Shown: positions 47,924 to 56,060 of the stretch, piece by piece
Numbering within the stretch: position 1 is the stretch's first letter
Layout: each line of letters opens with the position of its first letter
Assembly: GCF_036030735.1 (NCBI RefSeq)
Contig: NZ_CP107928.1
Coordinates: 744,001 to 808,000, forward strand
From: Streptomyces sp. NBC_00425
GTDB lineage: Bacteria; Actinomycetota; Actinomycetes; Streptomycetales; Streptomycetaceae
Direction: 5' to 3'
DNA length: 64,000 nucleotides
Notes under the pieces: model-generated
Databases searched by the model: none
What the model saw: the letters and a program-made list of their open reading frames with translations, nothing else
What the model was told of the DNA's origin: nothing
Made by a program: the position numbers and the translations under genes

Positions 47924-48775
47924 TCACCGGCGAACGGCCGAGATCAGTCCGCCGGGCCGTTCCTCGCGCCGCGGCGGGGTGCTGATCGGGCGTCCGTAGG
48001 CGGCAGCGCGTTCACGCAGGGTGTGGCAGTCGGCCTCCCAGCCGTACCCGGCCAGCCTGCCCACCGGGTCGTCGGGCATCTCCGAGAGCCACATGGACGC
48101 TGCGGATCCCGGAGCGGCGTCCGCGCCGAACCGCTCGATCACACCGCGCGAGCCCCACGTCAGCCCCATCCGGCTGCCTGCCGCCGACTGCGCGCTGATC
48201 CGCGCCAACAGCAGTTCCACCGCGTCCTCGGGCAGATAGATCAGCAGTCCTTCGGCGATCCATGCGGTCGGCACCGTGGGGTCGTGCCCTGCGGCGGCCA
48301 GCGCGCCCGGCCAGTCCTCACGCAGGTCCACCGCGACGGTGATCCGCTCGCAGCGTGCGACGGCCCGCTCCTGGCGCAGCACGGAAGCCTTGAAGTCCAG
48401 TGGCTCGGCGGTGTCGACCTCGAACAGCCGTGTGCCCTCGGGCCAGTTCATGCGGAAGGCCCGGCTGTCCATGCCGGCGCCGAGCAGCACGACCTGCCGG
48501 ACACCGGACGCGGAGGCCTGCTGCAACAGGTCGTCGAGGAACTTCGTCCTGATGACGATGGAGAACGACACGGCCAGCCGGCGGCGTCGCGCGGACTCGT
48601 CGTCGGTCAAGGGCTGAGAGGAGGGCCACAGGCCGCCGGCGGTGGCGAAGGCCTGTGCCAGGGGATCGCGGAACAGCGCGTTCTCCCGCTCGCTCTCCAG
48701 CGCCCGCACCCGGGCCACTCCCACCGCCGTGGCCCACACCCCCGACGGCTCGACCCGCTCCCGCTCATCAGCCAT
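47924..48775 (-). CDS. SAM-dependent methyltransferase (TIGR00027/PPM-like)
   Basis: This 283-residue class I methyltransferase has the SAM motif VVLLGAGMDSRAFRM and the acidic strand LFEVDTAEPLDFK, typical of the TIGR00027 family of actinobacterial O-/carboxyl methyltransferases. The WIAEGLLIYLPEDAV segment fits its post-I motif. ATG 48775 is preferred over an upstream M. It stands alone between the HPt fragment and the intergenic region before the cellulase. Target unknown. Confidence 0.88.
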   Translation of the reverse strand: MADERERVEPSGVWATAVGVARVRALESERENALFRDPLAQAFATAGGLWPSSQPLTDDESARRRRLAVSFSIVIRTKFLDDLLQQASASGVRQVVLLGAGMDSRAFRMNWPEGTRLFEVDTAEPLDFKASVLRQERAVARCERITVAVDLREDWPGALAAAGHDPTVPTAWIAEGLLIYLPEDAVELLLARISAQSAAGSRMGLTWGSRGVIERFGADAAPGSAASMWLSEMPDDPVGRLAGYGWEADCHTLRERAAAYGRPISTPPRREERPGGLISAVRR

Positions 48776-49279
48776 CACACCACCGTAGAGGATCGATTCC
48801 AAGAGGCCTGATGAGGGGAGCCGGCTTCATCTACGTGCGGCCGGTCATGCGCACCGACCGGCCACGACCACCCAACCCGTCGAAATGGTGGGGGGTGGGT
48901 ACATGGCAAAACATCTCCAGTCCCGAGCCGGTGGCCGGGGCCTGTCCGACCCACCCCCCATAGCCGCGAGTCCCTCACGATCTCCGTCCGGCCCATGACA
49001 CCGCACCGTATCCCGAACCACTGACAACACGGCCGGCCCGCATCACTACGTGCGGCTGTCGGGTCGCGTCCCGAGGTCCTTCTACCCGGACCCATGACGA
49101 CTTGCGGATCACCTGGAACAATCACTCCGCCGACGCCACCCGGACATGACGCGCCTCCTGCGGGCGCACGCGGCAACCATGGCGTCCGCTTTCCGCTGAG
49201 CAACCTCGCACCCCCGATTTCCCAGGCGTGAGGCGCATATGGGATGCACCCCACGCACCACCCCCCATCGGGAGACACG
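48776..49279. other. Intergenic region between methyltransferase and cellulase genes
   Basis: About 500 bp without a convincing gene or RNA. It should contain promoters for both flanking genes, but I found no clear -35/-10 pair or palindrome, nor a CebR-like site. GGGAG at 49270-49274 is the ribosome-binding site of the cellulase. Confidence 0.5.
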
Positions 49280-50404
49280 ATGAGAGTTCGTCACTCCACT
49301 GCTGGAAGCCGCTGGGCAGCAGGCGTTCTCGCCCTGCTGCTGGCCTTGATCGGAGCGCTGCTCGTACCCGAGCCCGTGTCCGCGGCAGAAGCCGCCCGCA
49401 CAGCATCCGCCACCGGGCATGCCACCTCCGCCTCCGCCTCGACGTTGCCCACCAGGCTGCGCGGAGTCAACCGCTCCGGCACCGAGTTCATGTGCGTGCA
49501 GAACCGGGGCATCTTCGACGGCCCCGCTGACAGCGCCTCGATCCAGGCGATCAAGAACTGGCAGGCCAACGTCGTCCGCGTTCCACTCAACGAGGACTGC
49601 TGGCTCGGCATCAACGGCGTCAACCCCGCCTACAGCGGCACCAATTACCGTAATGCCATCTCCGAGTACGTCTCCCGGCTCCGTCAGGCCGGCCTGTACG
49701 TCATCCTCGAACTGCACTGGAGCAGCGGTGTCCACATAGGCATCGGCTCCAGTTGCTGGGCGTATGCCTCGCAGTGCCAGAAGCCCATGCCCGACAGCGA
49801 CCACACCCCGGACTTCTGGAAGTCGGTGGCCAACACCTTCAAGAGCGACCAGGCCGTCGTCTTCGACCTGTTCAACGAGCCCTTCCCGAACCTGGTGATG
49901 TTCGACCGCAACGCCTCGTGGAAGTGCTGGCGCGATGGCGGTTCGGCCTGCATCGGCTTCCTCTACTCCGTGGCCGGCATGCAGACTCTCATCAATGCCG
50001 TGCGGTCCACCGGCTCGACCAACCACATCATGGTCGGCGGCATCAACTACTCCAACGACCTGTCGGGGTGGCTGACGTACGCACCCTCGGACCCGGCCGG
50101 GAAGCTCGTGGTGTCCTGGCACTCGTACAACTTCAACAGCTGCAACACCCAGAGCTGTTGGGACTCCCAGATCGCGCCCGTCGCCGCCCGCTATCCGCTG
50201 GTGGTCGGCGAGATCGGTCAGAACGACTGCGCCCACGGCTACATCGACACCCTGATGAACTGGCTGGACAGCCGAGATCTCGGCTACCTGGGCTGGACCT
50301 GGAACACGTGGGACTGCAAGTCCGGCCCGTCGCTCATCACCGACTACAACGGGACCCCGACCGCCTACGGCCAGGGACTCAAGAACCGCCTCGCCACCGG
50401 CTGA
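49280..50404 (+). CDS. Secreted GH5 endoglucanase
   Basis: This 374-residue enzyme has a signal peptide (basic MRVRHSTAGSRWAAG, hydrophobic LALLLALIGALLV, cleavage near VSAAEA) and a GH5 catalytic domain. The acid/base Glu is in VVFDLFNEPFPN and the nucleophile Glu in LVVGEIGQND. HWSS and WHSYNF loops fit the family. No carbohydrate-binding module follows; the protein ends soon after the catalytic domain. ATG 49280 follows GGGAGACACG. It hydrolyses beta-1,4-glucans, probably cellulose. It is followed by a strong terminator. Confidence 0.93.
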   Translation: MRVRHSTAGSRWAAGVLALLLALIGALLVPEPVSAAEAARTASATGHATSASASTLPTRLRGVNRSGTEFMCVQNRGIFDGPADSASIQAIKNWQANVVRVPLNEDCWLGINGVNPAYSGTNYRNAISEYVSRLRQAGLYVILELHWSSGVHIGIGSSCWAYASQCQKPMPDSDHTPDFWKSVANTFKSDQAVVFDLFNEPFPNLVMFDRNASWKCWRDGGSACIGFLYSVAGMQTLINAVRSTGSTNHIMVGGINYSNDLSGWLTYAPSDPAGKLVVSWHSYNFNSCNTQSCWDSQIAPVAARYPLVVGEIGQNDCAHGYIDTLMNWLDSRDLGYLGWTWNTWDCKSGPSLITDYNGTPTAYGQGLKNRLATG

Positions 50405-50417
50405 CCGGACTCCAGGC

Positions 50418-50451
50418 GCCGGGCTGCTCCGGCACACCGGAGCAGCCCGGC
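50418..50451. terminator. Strong bidirectional hairpin terminator
   Basis: The 15-base arms 50418-50432 and 50437-50451 pair perfectly around a CACA loop, starting 14 bp after the cellulase stop and just before the convergent MarR stop. The stem is about 80% GC with no T-run. Confidence 0.88.
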
Positions 50452-50477
50452 CCATCCGTACGACCCGTGCAGCCGCG

Positions 50478-50948
50478 TCAGCTCTGCCTGCGCCGCGACG
50501 CCTGCGGCGACAGATGGCGGGCCAGCGTGCCGAGCGCCTCGGTCACCTCCTTCACCGCCTCCGGATCGCCCCCGACCGCCTCGGCGAGCGCGCCGTCGAT
50601 ACCCGCCGCCCTCACCATCGCCATCCGGTCGGAAGGGCGGGACACCTGACGCACCAGCAGGCGACGACGGTCGGCCGGATCGTTCTGGGTGACGACCGCC
50701 CCCGCCTCCTTCAGGCGGGCCACGGCGGTGGAGACCTGGCTCTGCGGAAGCCCGGTGCGGGCGGCGATCTCACCGACGGCACTGTCGGGGTGGGCGGCCA
50801 GGTCACTCACCACGATGAGGACCGACCGCACGCCACCCCCGTACCGGGCCGCACCGCCCTCCGGCTCGGGCATGGCGCCCTCCCCGATCTTCATCAGGGT
50901 GCGCCCCAGCAGGAACAGCTCGACTCCATCCACACCCGCAGAGTACAT
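50478..50948 (-). CDS. MarR-family repressor
   Basis: This 156-residue MarR protein has the winged-helix core: VGEIAARTGLPQSQVSTAVA recognition region, then RLKEAGAVVTQNDPADRRRL, the MarR wing. It is divergent from a DHA2-type exporter, and the 159 bp between them carry six near-identical palindromic sites. It most likely represses both itself and the exporter until a toxic ligand binds. The N-terminus (MYSAGVDGVELFLLG) is short; a downstream start is possible. Confidence 0.88.
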   Translation of the reverse strand: MYSAGVDGVELFLLGRTLMKIGEGAMPEPEGGAARYGGGVRSVLIVVSDLAAHPDSAVGEIAARTGLPQSQVSTAVARLKEAGAVVTQNDPADRRRLLVRQVSRPSDRMAMVRAAGIDGALAEAVGGDPEAVKEVTEALGTLARHLSPQASRRRQS

Positions 50949-50956
50949 CCACCTCG

Positions 50957-51036
50957 ATGCATCGGCCAGAGATGCATCGGGAATACATGCATCACAAGAG
51001 ATGCATCTCTATTGATGCATCTTAAAAGATGCGTTA
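50957..51036. promoter_or_regulatory. Array of six GATGCATC-like operator sites
   Basis: Sites lie at 50957, 50972, 50987 (CATGCATC), 51001, 51015 and 51029 (GATGCGTT). Successive starts are 14-15 bp apart. The fourth sits in a perfect 14-bp palindrome AGAGATGCATCTCT (50998-51011). The array fills the MarR/MFS divergent region and overlaps a plausible -35 (TTGATG, 51014-51019) with TAGCGT (51036-51041) as -10 for the exporter. Multiple MarR dimers side by side is the simplest reading. Confidence 0.85.
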
Positions 51037-51107
51037 GCGTGAGAGGACGACGCCGGCAGGACGGGCGACGGAACCCCTACGACGGACCACGAATGAAGGA
51101 GACTCTC

Positions 51108-52628
51108 GTGCGCAAATGGCGCGGAAACCCCTGGGCGGTGCTGGTGACGCTCTCGCTCGGGTTCTTCATGACCCTGCTGGATCTGACGATCGTGAACATC
51201 GCGATCCCCGACATGATCAGCGGCCTCGGCGCCACGCTCGACCAGGCCCTGTGGGTGGTCAGCGGCTACGCCCTCGCCCTGTCGGTGTTCCTGATCACCG
51301 CAAGCAGACTGGGCGACCTGCGCGGCCCGCGCACCCTGTTCGCCGCCGGCCTCGTGGTGTTCACCCTGGCCAGCATCGCGTGCGGACTCGCCCCCGGAGC
51401 GGCCGCACTGATCGCCGCCCGTGCTGTACAGGGACTCGGCGCGGCGCTGCTCGTGCCGCAGACCATGACGCTGATCGTGTCGGTGTTCCCGGCGGACCGG
51501 CGGGGCTCGGCGCTGGGGATCTGGGGCATGGTCGCAGGCGCGGCCACGCTCTGCGGCCCGACGGTGGGCGGCATCCTCGTCTCCACCGTCGGCTGGCGCT
51601 GGATCTTCCTGGTGAACGTGCCGATCGGCATCGCGGCCCTCGCCCTGACCTTCGCGGTCGTCCCCGACATCCGCCCCGCCCGCACCCACCGCTTCGACCT
51701 GCCGGGCATGCTGCTGGCGACCGCCGCGCTGTTCTGCCTCGCCTTCGGCCTCCAGGAAGGCGAGCGGTACAACTGGGGTGCGGGGATCTGGGGTCTGATC
51801 GCCGCGGGCGTGGTGCTGGCCGGCATGTTCCTGCTGCACCAGCGCGGCGCACAGGAGCGAGAGCCTCTCGTCCCCTTCGTCCTCTTCAAGGACCGCAACT
51901 TCACCGTCATGACCGTGCTGGTCGGTCTCATCTCGGTGGCCATGCTGGGCCTCGTGCTGCCCTTCAACCTCTACCTGCAGTCCGTGCTGCACATGAGCGC
52001 GATGAAAGCCGGTCTCGTCCTGGCGCCGTCGTCCGTCGTGTCGATGGCTCTCGGCCCGTTCGCGGGGCGCCTCGCCGACCGCATCGGCGGCAAAGTCCCG
52101 ATCCTCGCCGGTCTCGCCCTGTACACCTGCGGCATCGTGGCCATCACCCTCATCGCCGGCCCCGCAACACCCTGGTACGCCTTCCTGCCCGGCACCCTCC
52201 TCACCGGACTCGGCATCGGCTGCACCGTCGCCCCCATGTCCGCCGAGGCCATGCGACACGTCAAGCCACAGTTCGCAGGCGCGGCATCCGGCGTCAACAA
52301 CACAGTCCGCCAGATCGGCTCGGTCATCGGTGCCGCCGCCGTCAGCGCCCTCCTTCAGGGCCGACTGGCCGCCGAACTCGCAACGGGCAAAACCTACTCG
52401 GCCGCCTTCCTCGCCACACTGCACGTGACAGCAGCCCTGCCGATCGCGGTCCTCACAGCCGGGATGCTGGCGTGCCTCCTGATCCGCAACCACACCAAGT
52501 CCCGCGCCGCGCACCCCGTCCCGCCCACCTCGCCCGCCCGGACGACCCCCGAACCCCAGCCGGCCACCGCCCCGACGACCAGCCCCACACCGCAAGCAGA
52601 CCACCGTCCCGCCGCAGACCGGGTCTAG
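51108..52628 (+). CDS. DHA2-type MFS drug exporter (EmrB/QacA-like)
   Basis: This 506-residue transporter has about fourteen hydrophobic segments. TLLDLTIVNIAIPDM in helix 1 and the GARAVQGLGAALLVPQTM helix 5 region (as AARAVQGLGAALLVPQ) are hallmarks of the DHA2 group. I prefer GTG 51108 because AAGGAG ends 6 bp upstream; ATG 51093 is in frame but has no site. A Pro/Thr-rich tail follows the last helix. It is controlled by the divergent MarR protein through the operator array. Confidence 0.93.
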   Translation: MRKWRGNPWAVLVTLSLGFFMTLLDLTIVNIAIPDMISGLGATLDQALWVVSGYALALSVFLITASRLGDLRGPRTLFAAGLVVFTLASIACGLAPGAAALIAARAVQGLGAALLVPQTMTLIVSVFPADRRGSALGIWGMVAGAATLCGPTVGGILVSTVGWRWIFLVNVPIGIAALALTFAVVPDIRPARTHRFDLPGMLLATAALFCLAFGLQEGERYNWGAGIWGLIAAGVVLAGMFLLHQRGAQEREPLVPFVLFKDRNFTVMTVLVGLISVAMLGLVLPFNLYLQSVLHMSAMKAGLVLAPSSVVSMALGPFAGRLADRIGGKVPILAGLALYTCGIVAITLIAGPATPWYAFLPGTLLTGLGIGCTVAPMSAEAMRHVKPQFAGAASGVNNTVRQIGSVIGAAAVSALLQGRLAAELATGKTYSAAFLATLHVTAALPIAVLTAGMLACLLIRNHTKSRAAHPVPPTSPARTTPEPQPATAPTTSPTPQADHRPAADRV

Positions 52629-52643
52629 ACAGTTCCCACCCTC

Positions 52644-52661
52644 CGTGCCCGCAGGGGCACG
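52644..52661 (+). terminator. Possible terminator after the MFS gene
   Basis: CGTGCCC (52644-52650) and GGGCACG (52655-52661) pair perfectly around GCAG, 15 bp after the stop. The rest of 52629-52807 shows no gene. Confidence 0.5.
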
Positions 52662-52807
52662 CGCCACGGCAGAGCCGAACCGAGGAACCCGCACAACACC
52701 CGCCCCCACCCCGAAAGGAGATGGCGCTCATGCGAAACCCGACGCCATACTCAAAGGGTGGACGCCCTACATCGTGGTCGCCGGCAGCGCCATGCGTGAG
52801 AGGACGG

Positions 52808-53386
52808 GTGCGGCGGGTGTCCGGAGGCGGCCAGACGGCTTTGACGGAGCTGTGGCAGCAGCGTTGGCCCGACTGCCCTCCGGTCGGGTACAGGCTTCGG
52901 GACCCCTACCGGGATGTCTGGGTACGCTTTCACAGCCTGCCGGATTCGAAGCGGTACGCGCAGGACGAGAGCGAGTACGCCGTCGTCCTGGAGCGCTACA
53001 ACACCGTCCTCGAGGAGTTGTTCGCCGGTTCGGACGTCTACGTGATCATTCCCCTCTGGGCTACCGAGGCAGAGGTCAGGTCAGTCCGACCGGACGAAGG
53101 GTATTGGCAGAGTCTGCTGGTGGAGGACGATCCCGACCCCGAGTTCCGTACGTACTGCCACCTCTCCGCCACCCGCCGGCCATGGCGGCGAGGCTGCATC
53201 GACGAACTGCTCCGAGACGTCGCCGACTACGAAACGGCCGGAGTCCTCGTCACCGACACCCGGATGCAACGCATCCACCACCCCTACGACGGTGGCGCCG
53301 ACGTCTTCCTGGCCACACCCGAGGAGCGGGACCGCCTGCGCGATCGGCACGCAGACTGGCTCTCCAGCCATCCATCGGGCCTCTGA
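52808..53386 (+). CDS. DUF3885-like protein
   Basis: This about 192-residue soluble protein contains LTELWQQRWPDCPPVGYRLR, a FHSLPDSKRY segment and RYNTVLEELFAG, which I associate with DUF3885. The start is uncertain: GTG 52808 has AGAGGA upstream, and GTG 52817 is also possible. It lacks a signal peptide or membrane segment. Function unknown; DUF3885 proteins are often found near immunity-like genes, but nothing here shows a toxin. Confidence 0.7.
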   Translation: MRRVSGGGQTALTELWQQRWPDCPPVGYRLRDPYRDVWVRFHSLPDSKRYAQDESEYAVVLERYNTVLEELFAGSDVYVIIPLWATEAEVRSVRPDEGYWQSLLVEDDPDPEFRTYCHLSATRRPWRRGCIDELLRDVADYETAGVLVTDTRMQRIHHPYDGGADVFLATPEERDRLRDRHADWLSSHPSGL

Positions 53387-53621
53387 CACGCCAGATCACC
53401 GACAGAGCCGGCAACGGTGCCGTGGACCGCGGCGACGGCGCGCGGGTGATGCCCGAACAGCCGGTACACCGGGGCACGGTTGACGCCTTCCTCCGCGTCG
53501 CAGTCCCGCCCCACCTCTGGGGCCCCGGTAGACCGGTTGCCGCGGCGATGGACCCGGCACCCGCGGCGCGTACGTACCCGTGATGAACTGGCCGCTGATC
53601 ACCAGCCACAGAGGGGGAGAA

Positions 53622-53885
53622 GTGACGGCAGAAGCGGAGCAGTTGCGCAAGGACGGGCACCACGTAGAGAAGTGGGCGCTGGGGTGGTTGCTGCTGTCGC
53701 TGGCGATGTGGGGGTGGTTCGGCTACCGATTCCTGCCGGCCGACGGCCGAGGGTCCTTGGCGCGAGCTGAGGACAGCCGCGCCCTCGTGGGCATACTCGC
53801 GCTGGCGGTCATCCCGACGATCATCGCGACGGCGACCCTCGTGTACGCCCGGGTCTTGTTCCGCCTGGCTCGCAGGGCCTTGTAG
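53622..53885 (+). CDS. Small two-helix membrane protein
   Basis: This 87-residue ORF has two membrane helices (WALGWLLLSLAMWGWFGY and LVGILALAVIPTIIATATLV) joined by a charged loop. GTG 53622 follows GAGGGG at 5 bp; ATG 53583 (100 residues) is an alternative. Family not recognised. Confidence 0.55.
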   Translation: MTAEAEQLRKDGHHVEKWALGWLLLSLAMWGWFGYRFLPADGRGSLARAEDSRALVGILALAVIPTIIATATLVYARVLFRLARRAL

Positions 53886-54135
53886 GAGTCTGTCGCAGTC
53901 ACCTCACGCACAACTGCCCGGACCACCGGGGTCTGCCGTCCGAGCAACACCCATGATCTGCGCCATCTATCGGACACATGCCAACCGAGAGTGACCTCCC
54001 TTTCGGCACGGCGGATACCTCAAGCACTGCGGAGAACGCAGGCGGCCCGCCGTGCCCTGCGCACCTTGCTGGATCGAGCCGGAAGCGCGGCATCCTGCTC
54101 ATCGGCCCGTTGCCCTAATTCCGGCGGACAGGCCC

Positions 54136-54141
54136 TAGCAT
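54136..54141 (+). promoter_or_regulatory. TAGCAT, -10 of a probable leaderless transcript
   Basis: TAGCAT ends 6 bp before ATG 54148, which would itself be at or near +1. No ribosome-binding site is visible before the ATG. This is the TANNNT placement seen for leaderless actinobacterial genes. No good -35 is apparent at 16-18 bp; TTGCCC at 54110 is 20 bp away. The preceding 53886-54135 shows no gene. Confidence 0.5.
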
Positions 54142-54147
54142 CTGCGC

Positions 54148-55137
54148 ATGCCTTCACGTCGCAGCCATGACAACTTAGCCGCCCTTCCGCGCGATCCCCG
54201 AGCTGACCGCTATCCGATGCCGATCGTGCCGTACGGCTGGTACGCGGTGCTGCGCGGCCGCGAACTGCGACCGGGAAGGGTCGTCAGCCTGCACTACTTC
54301 GGGCGGGCGCTCATCGCCTTCCGGGGAGCCGACGGCCGGGCAGCTGTCCGGGACGCGCACTGCCCGCACTACGGCGCGCATCTCGGCGCGGGCGGGAGGG
54401 TGGTGGACGGCACGGTGGAATGCCCGTTCCACGGGTGGCGGTTCGGCACCGACGGCCGGTGTGTGGAGGCACCGTTCGCGGTGCACACGCCCAAGGTCTC
54501 CCTCGGCGGGTTCCCGGTCCGTGAGCACAGCGGGCTGATCTTCGTCCACGCCGGTCCGGGCGAGCCGTCGTGGGAGGTGCCCGAGATCCCCGAGACGGGC
54601 TCGCGAGAGTTCGCCGTGCCCATCGACGACACCTGCCGGGCACGCGTCCACATCCAGGAGATGCGCGAGAACATCGTCGATGAGTCCCACTTCCACTTCA
54701 TCCACGGCCAGAGCGAACCCCCTGTCCAGGAGTGGCGGGCGGACGGCCCGTTCGCCGAGGCCCGGGGCAGGATCTCCCGCCGCGTCCTCGGCCGGAACAT
54801 CGACAACACCTTCGACGCGTTCATGTACGGGCCCGGTGTCATGGTGGTCCGTACCCACGGCCCCGTCCTGTCGGTGACCGCCGTCGCCCTCAGCACTCCC
54901 GTCGACGACCGCACGAGCGAACTGCGGATGCTGTACTACATCCGCAAACCGGCGCGACTGCCGTTTCTGACGCCCCTGGCCAAGCTCGTCTTTCGCATGG
55001 CGGCCTTGGACGAGGTGCGCGAGGAGGTCGGGATCTGGGACCACAAGATCCACCAGGCACGCCCCGTCCTGCTTCCCCACGAGAAGGGCATCAAGGCGCT
55101 GCGCCGCTGGTACGCGCAGTTCTATCCGACCGACTGA
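54148..55137 (+). CDS. Rieske 2Fe-2S oxygenase subunit
   Basis: This 329-residue oxygenase has the Rieske ligands C-x-H in RDAHCPHYGAHLG (about 71-73) and C-x-x-H in VECPFHGWRFG (about 91-94). The mononuclear iron site follows: ENIVDESHFHFIHG, the Asp/Glu-His-His facial pattern (about 172-185). It resembles KshA and cholesterol-desaturase-type steroid or sterol oxygenases. No reductase partner is adjacent, so electrons must come from elsewhere. The gene has a probable leaderless start. The exact substrate is not predictable. Confidence 0.9.
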   Translation: MPSRRSHDNLAALPRDPRADRYPMPIVPYGWYAVLRGRELRPGRVVSLHYFGRALIAFRGADGRAAVRDAHCPHYGAHLGAGGRVVDGTVECPFHGWRFGTDGRCVEAPFAVHTPKVSLGGFPVREHSGLIFVHAGPGEPSWEVPEIPETGSREFAVPIDDTCRARVHIQEMRENIVDESHFHFIHGQSEPPVQEWRADGPFAEARGRISRRVLGRNIDNTFDAFMYGPGVMVVRTHGPVLSVTAVALSTPVDDRTSELRMLYYIRKPARLPFLTPLAKLVFRMAALDEVREEVGIWDHKIHQARPVLLPHEKGIKALRRWYAQFYPTD

Positions 55138-55254
55138 CTGATCGGCCGACCGAGGACCCCCGTCAACCGGATCCAGACGCCCAGACGGAAGATGTCGGGC
55201 AGAGCTGGATCCCGCCTCCTCCGAGCGCAAGCGGTGCGCTACAGGTGACCGATC

Positions 55255-55773
55255 TCAATCGGCGCCCTGCGGCTCCACCTGCGCCGGCATGCCACGGCCT
55301 ATCGTCATCGCCCAATGAACAGCTGGGGACGCCTCGACGGACACGGCTCCACCGCGCTCCACCCCGGACACAGCGACCTGGTTGGCAATCGTTCTGAGCT
55401 GGGAAGCACCGCAATCCAAGGGAAAGGACACGTGCACCGGCTGCACGACCACCGTGACTCTTCCCTCGCCTTGGCAACTCACCGCGATGGTGAGGGCATC
55501 CCCCTTCTTGCCCTTGCCGTACTCAACGGTGGCGTTCCCGGTGGTCACCTTCTGGCGGCCGGCGAGTGAGGTGTCCGGCTCCAACTCCGGCGGCTCCCGC
55601 AAAGAAGGCTGCGCGGTGCTGGGCGCAGCGGCGGCCGTCGCACTGCTCGGCTCCGCTGCCCCCCGGGATCGCGGGGGCTGTTCGGCTTCCGAATGATCCG
55701 TCGTGCACGCGGCGATAGAGAGAAGTGCCGCCACACACGCGATGCTCGGTACCGCACGGGTTCGCCAAGACAT
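55255..55773 (-). CDS. Secreted lipoprotein of unknown function
   Basis: This 172-residue protein has a type II signal peptide: MSWRTRAVPSIACVAALLSI then AAC, a lipobox (LSIAAC) giving a lipid anchor on the outside of the membrane. ATG 55773 follows GGAGAG at 6 bp. A Ser/Pro/Ala-rich linker leads to a beta-rich domain (GKGKKGDALTIAVSCQGEGR, then VTVVVQPVHVSFPLDCG) with two cysteines that could bridge. Family not recognised. Confidence 0.78.
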   Translation of the reverse strand: MSWRTRAVPSIACVAALLSIAACTTDHSEAEQPPRSRGAAEPSSATAAAAPSTAQPSLREPPELEPDTSLAGRQKVTTGNATVEYGKGKKGDALTIAVSCQGEGRVTVVVQPVHVSFPLDCGASQLRTIANQVAVSGVERGGAVSVEASPAVHWAMTIGRGMPAQVEPQGAD

Positions 55774-56060
55774 GTCAACTCTCCGGGAAAGCCAAGCCGA
55801 CGTGACGCGGCGTGTGAATGATGATGTCGCGTCGCTGTCCTGTCGCAACTGTCGCGATCATGCCAGCGCTCCTGACGGGCCACCAGCCATCGGTGCCTTT
55901 CCTGAGCAAAACCTGAGCCAGGCGATCAACAGGCGACGACTCATCGAGCACACGTCCTCGGAAGGAGTGGAGCTGGAAGAACCCGCTGAATCTCCTCCGC
56001 ATAGGATGTCGCCGAAAGCGGCCTCCCATAAGGTGACGCCGCCCCTCGGAAGAAGCATCC

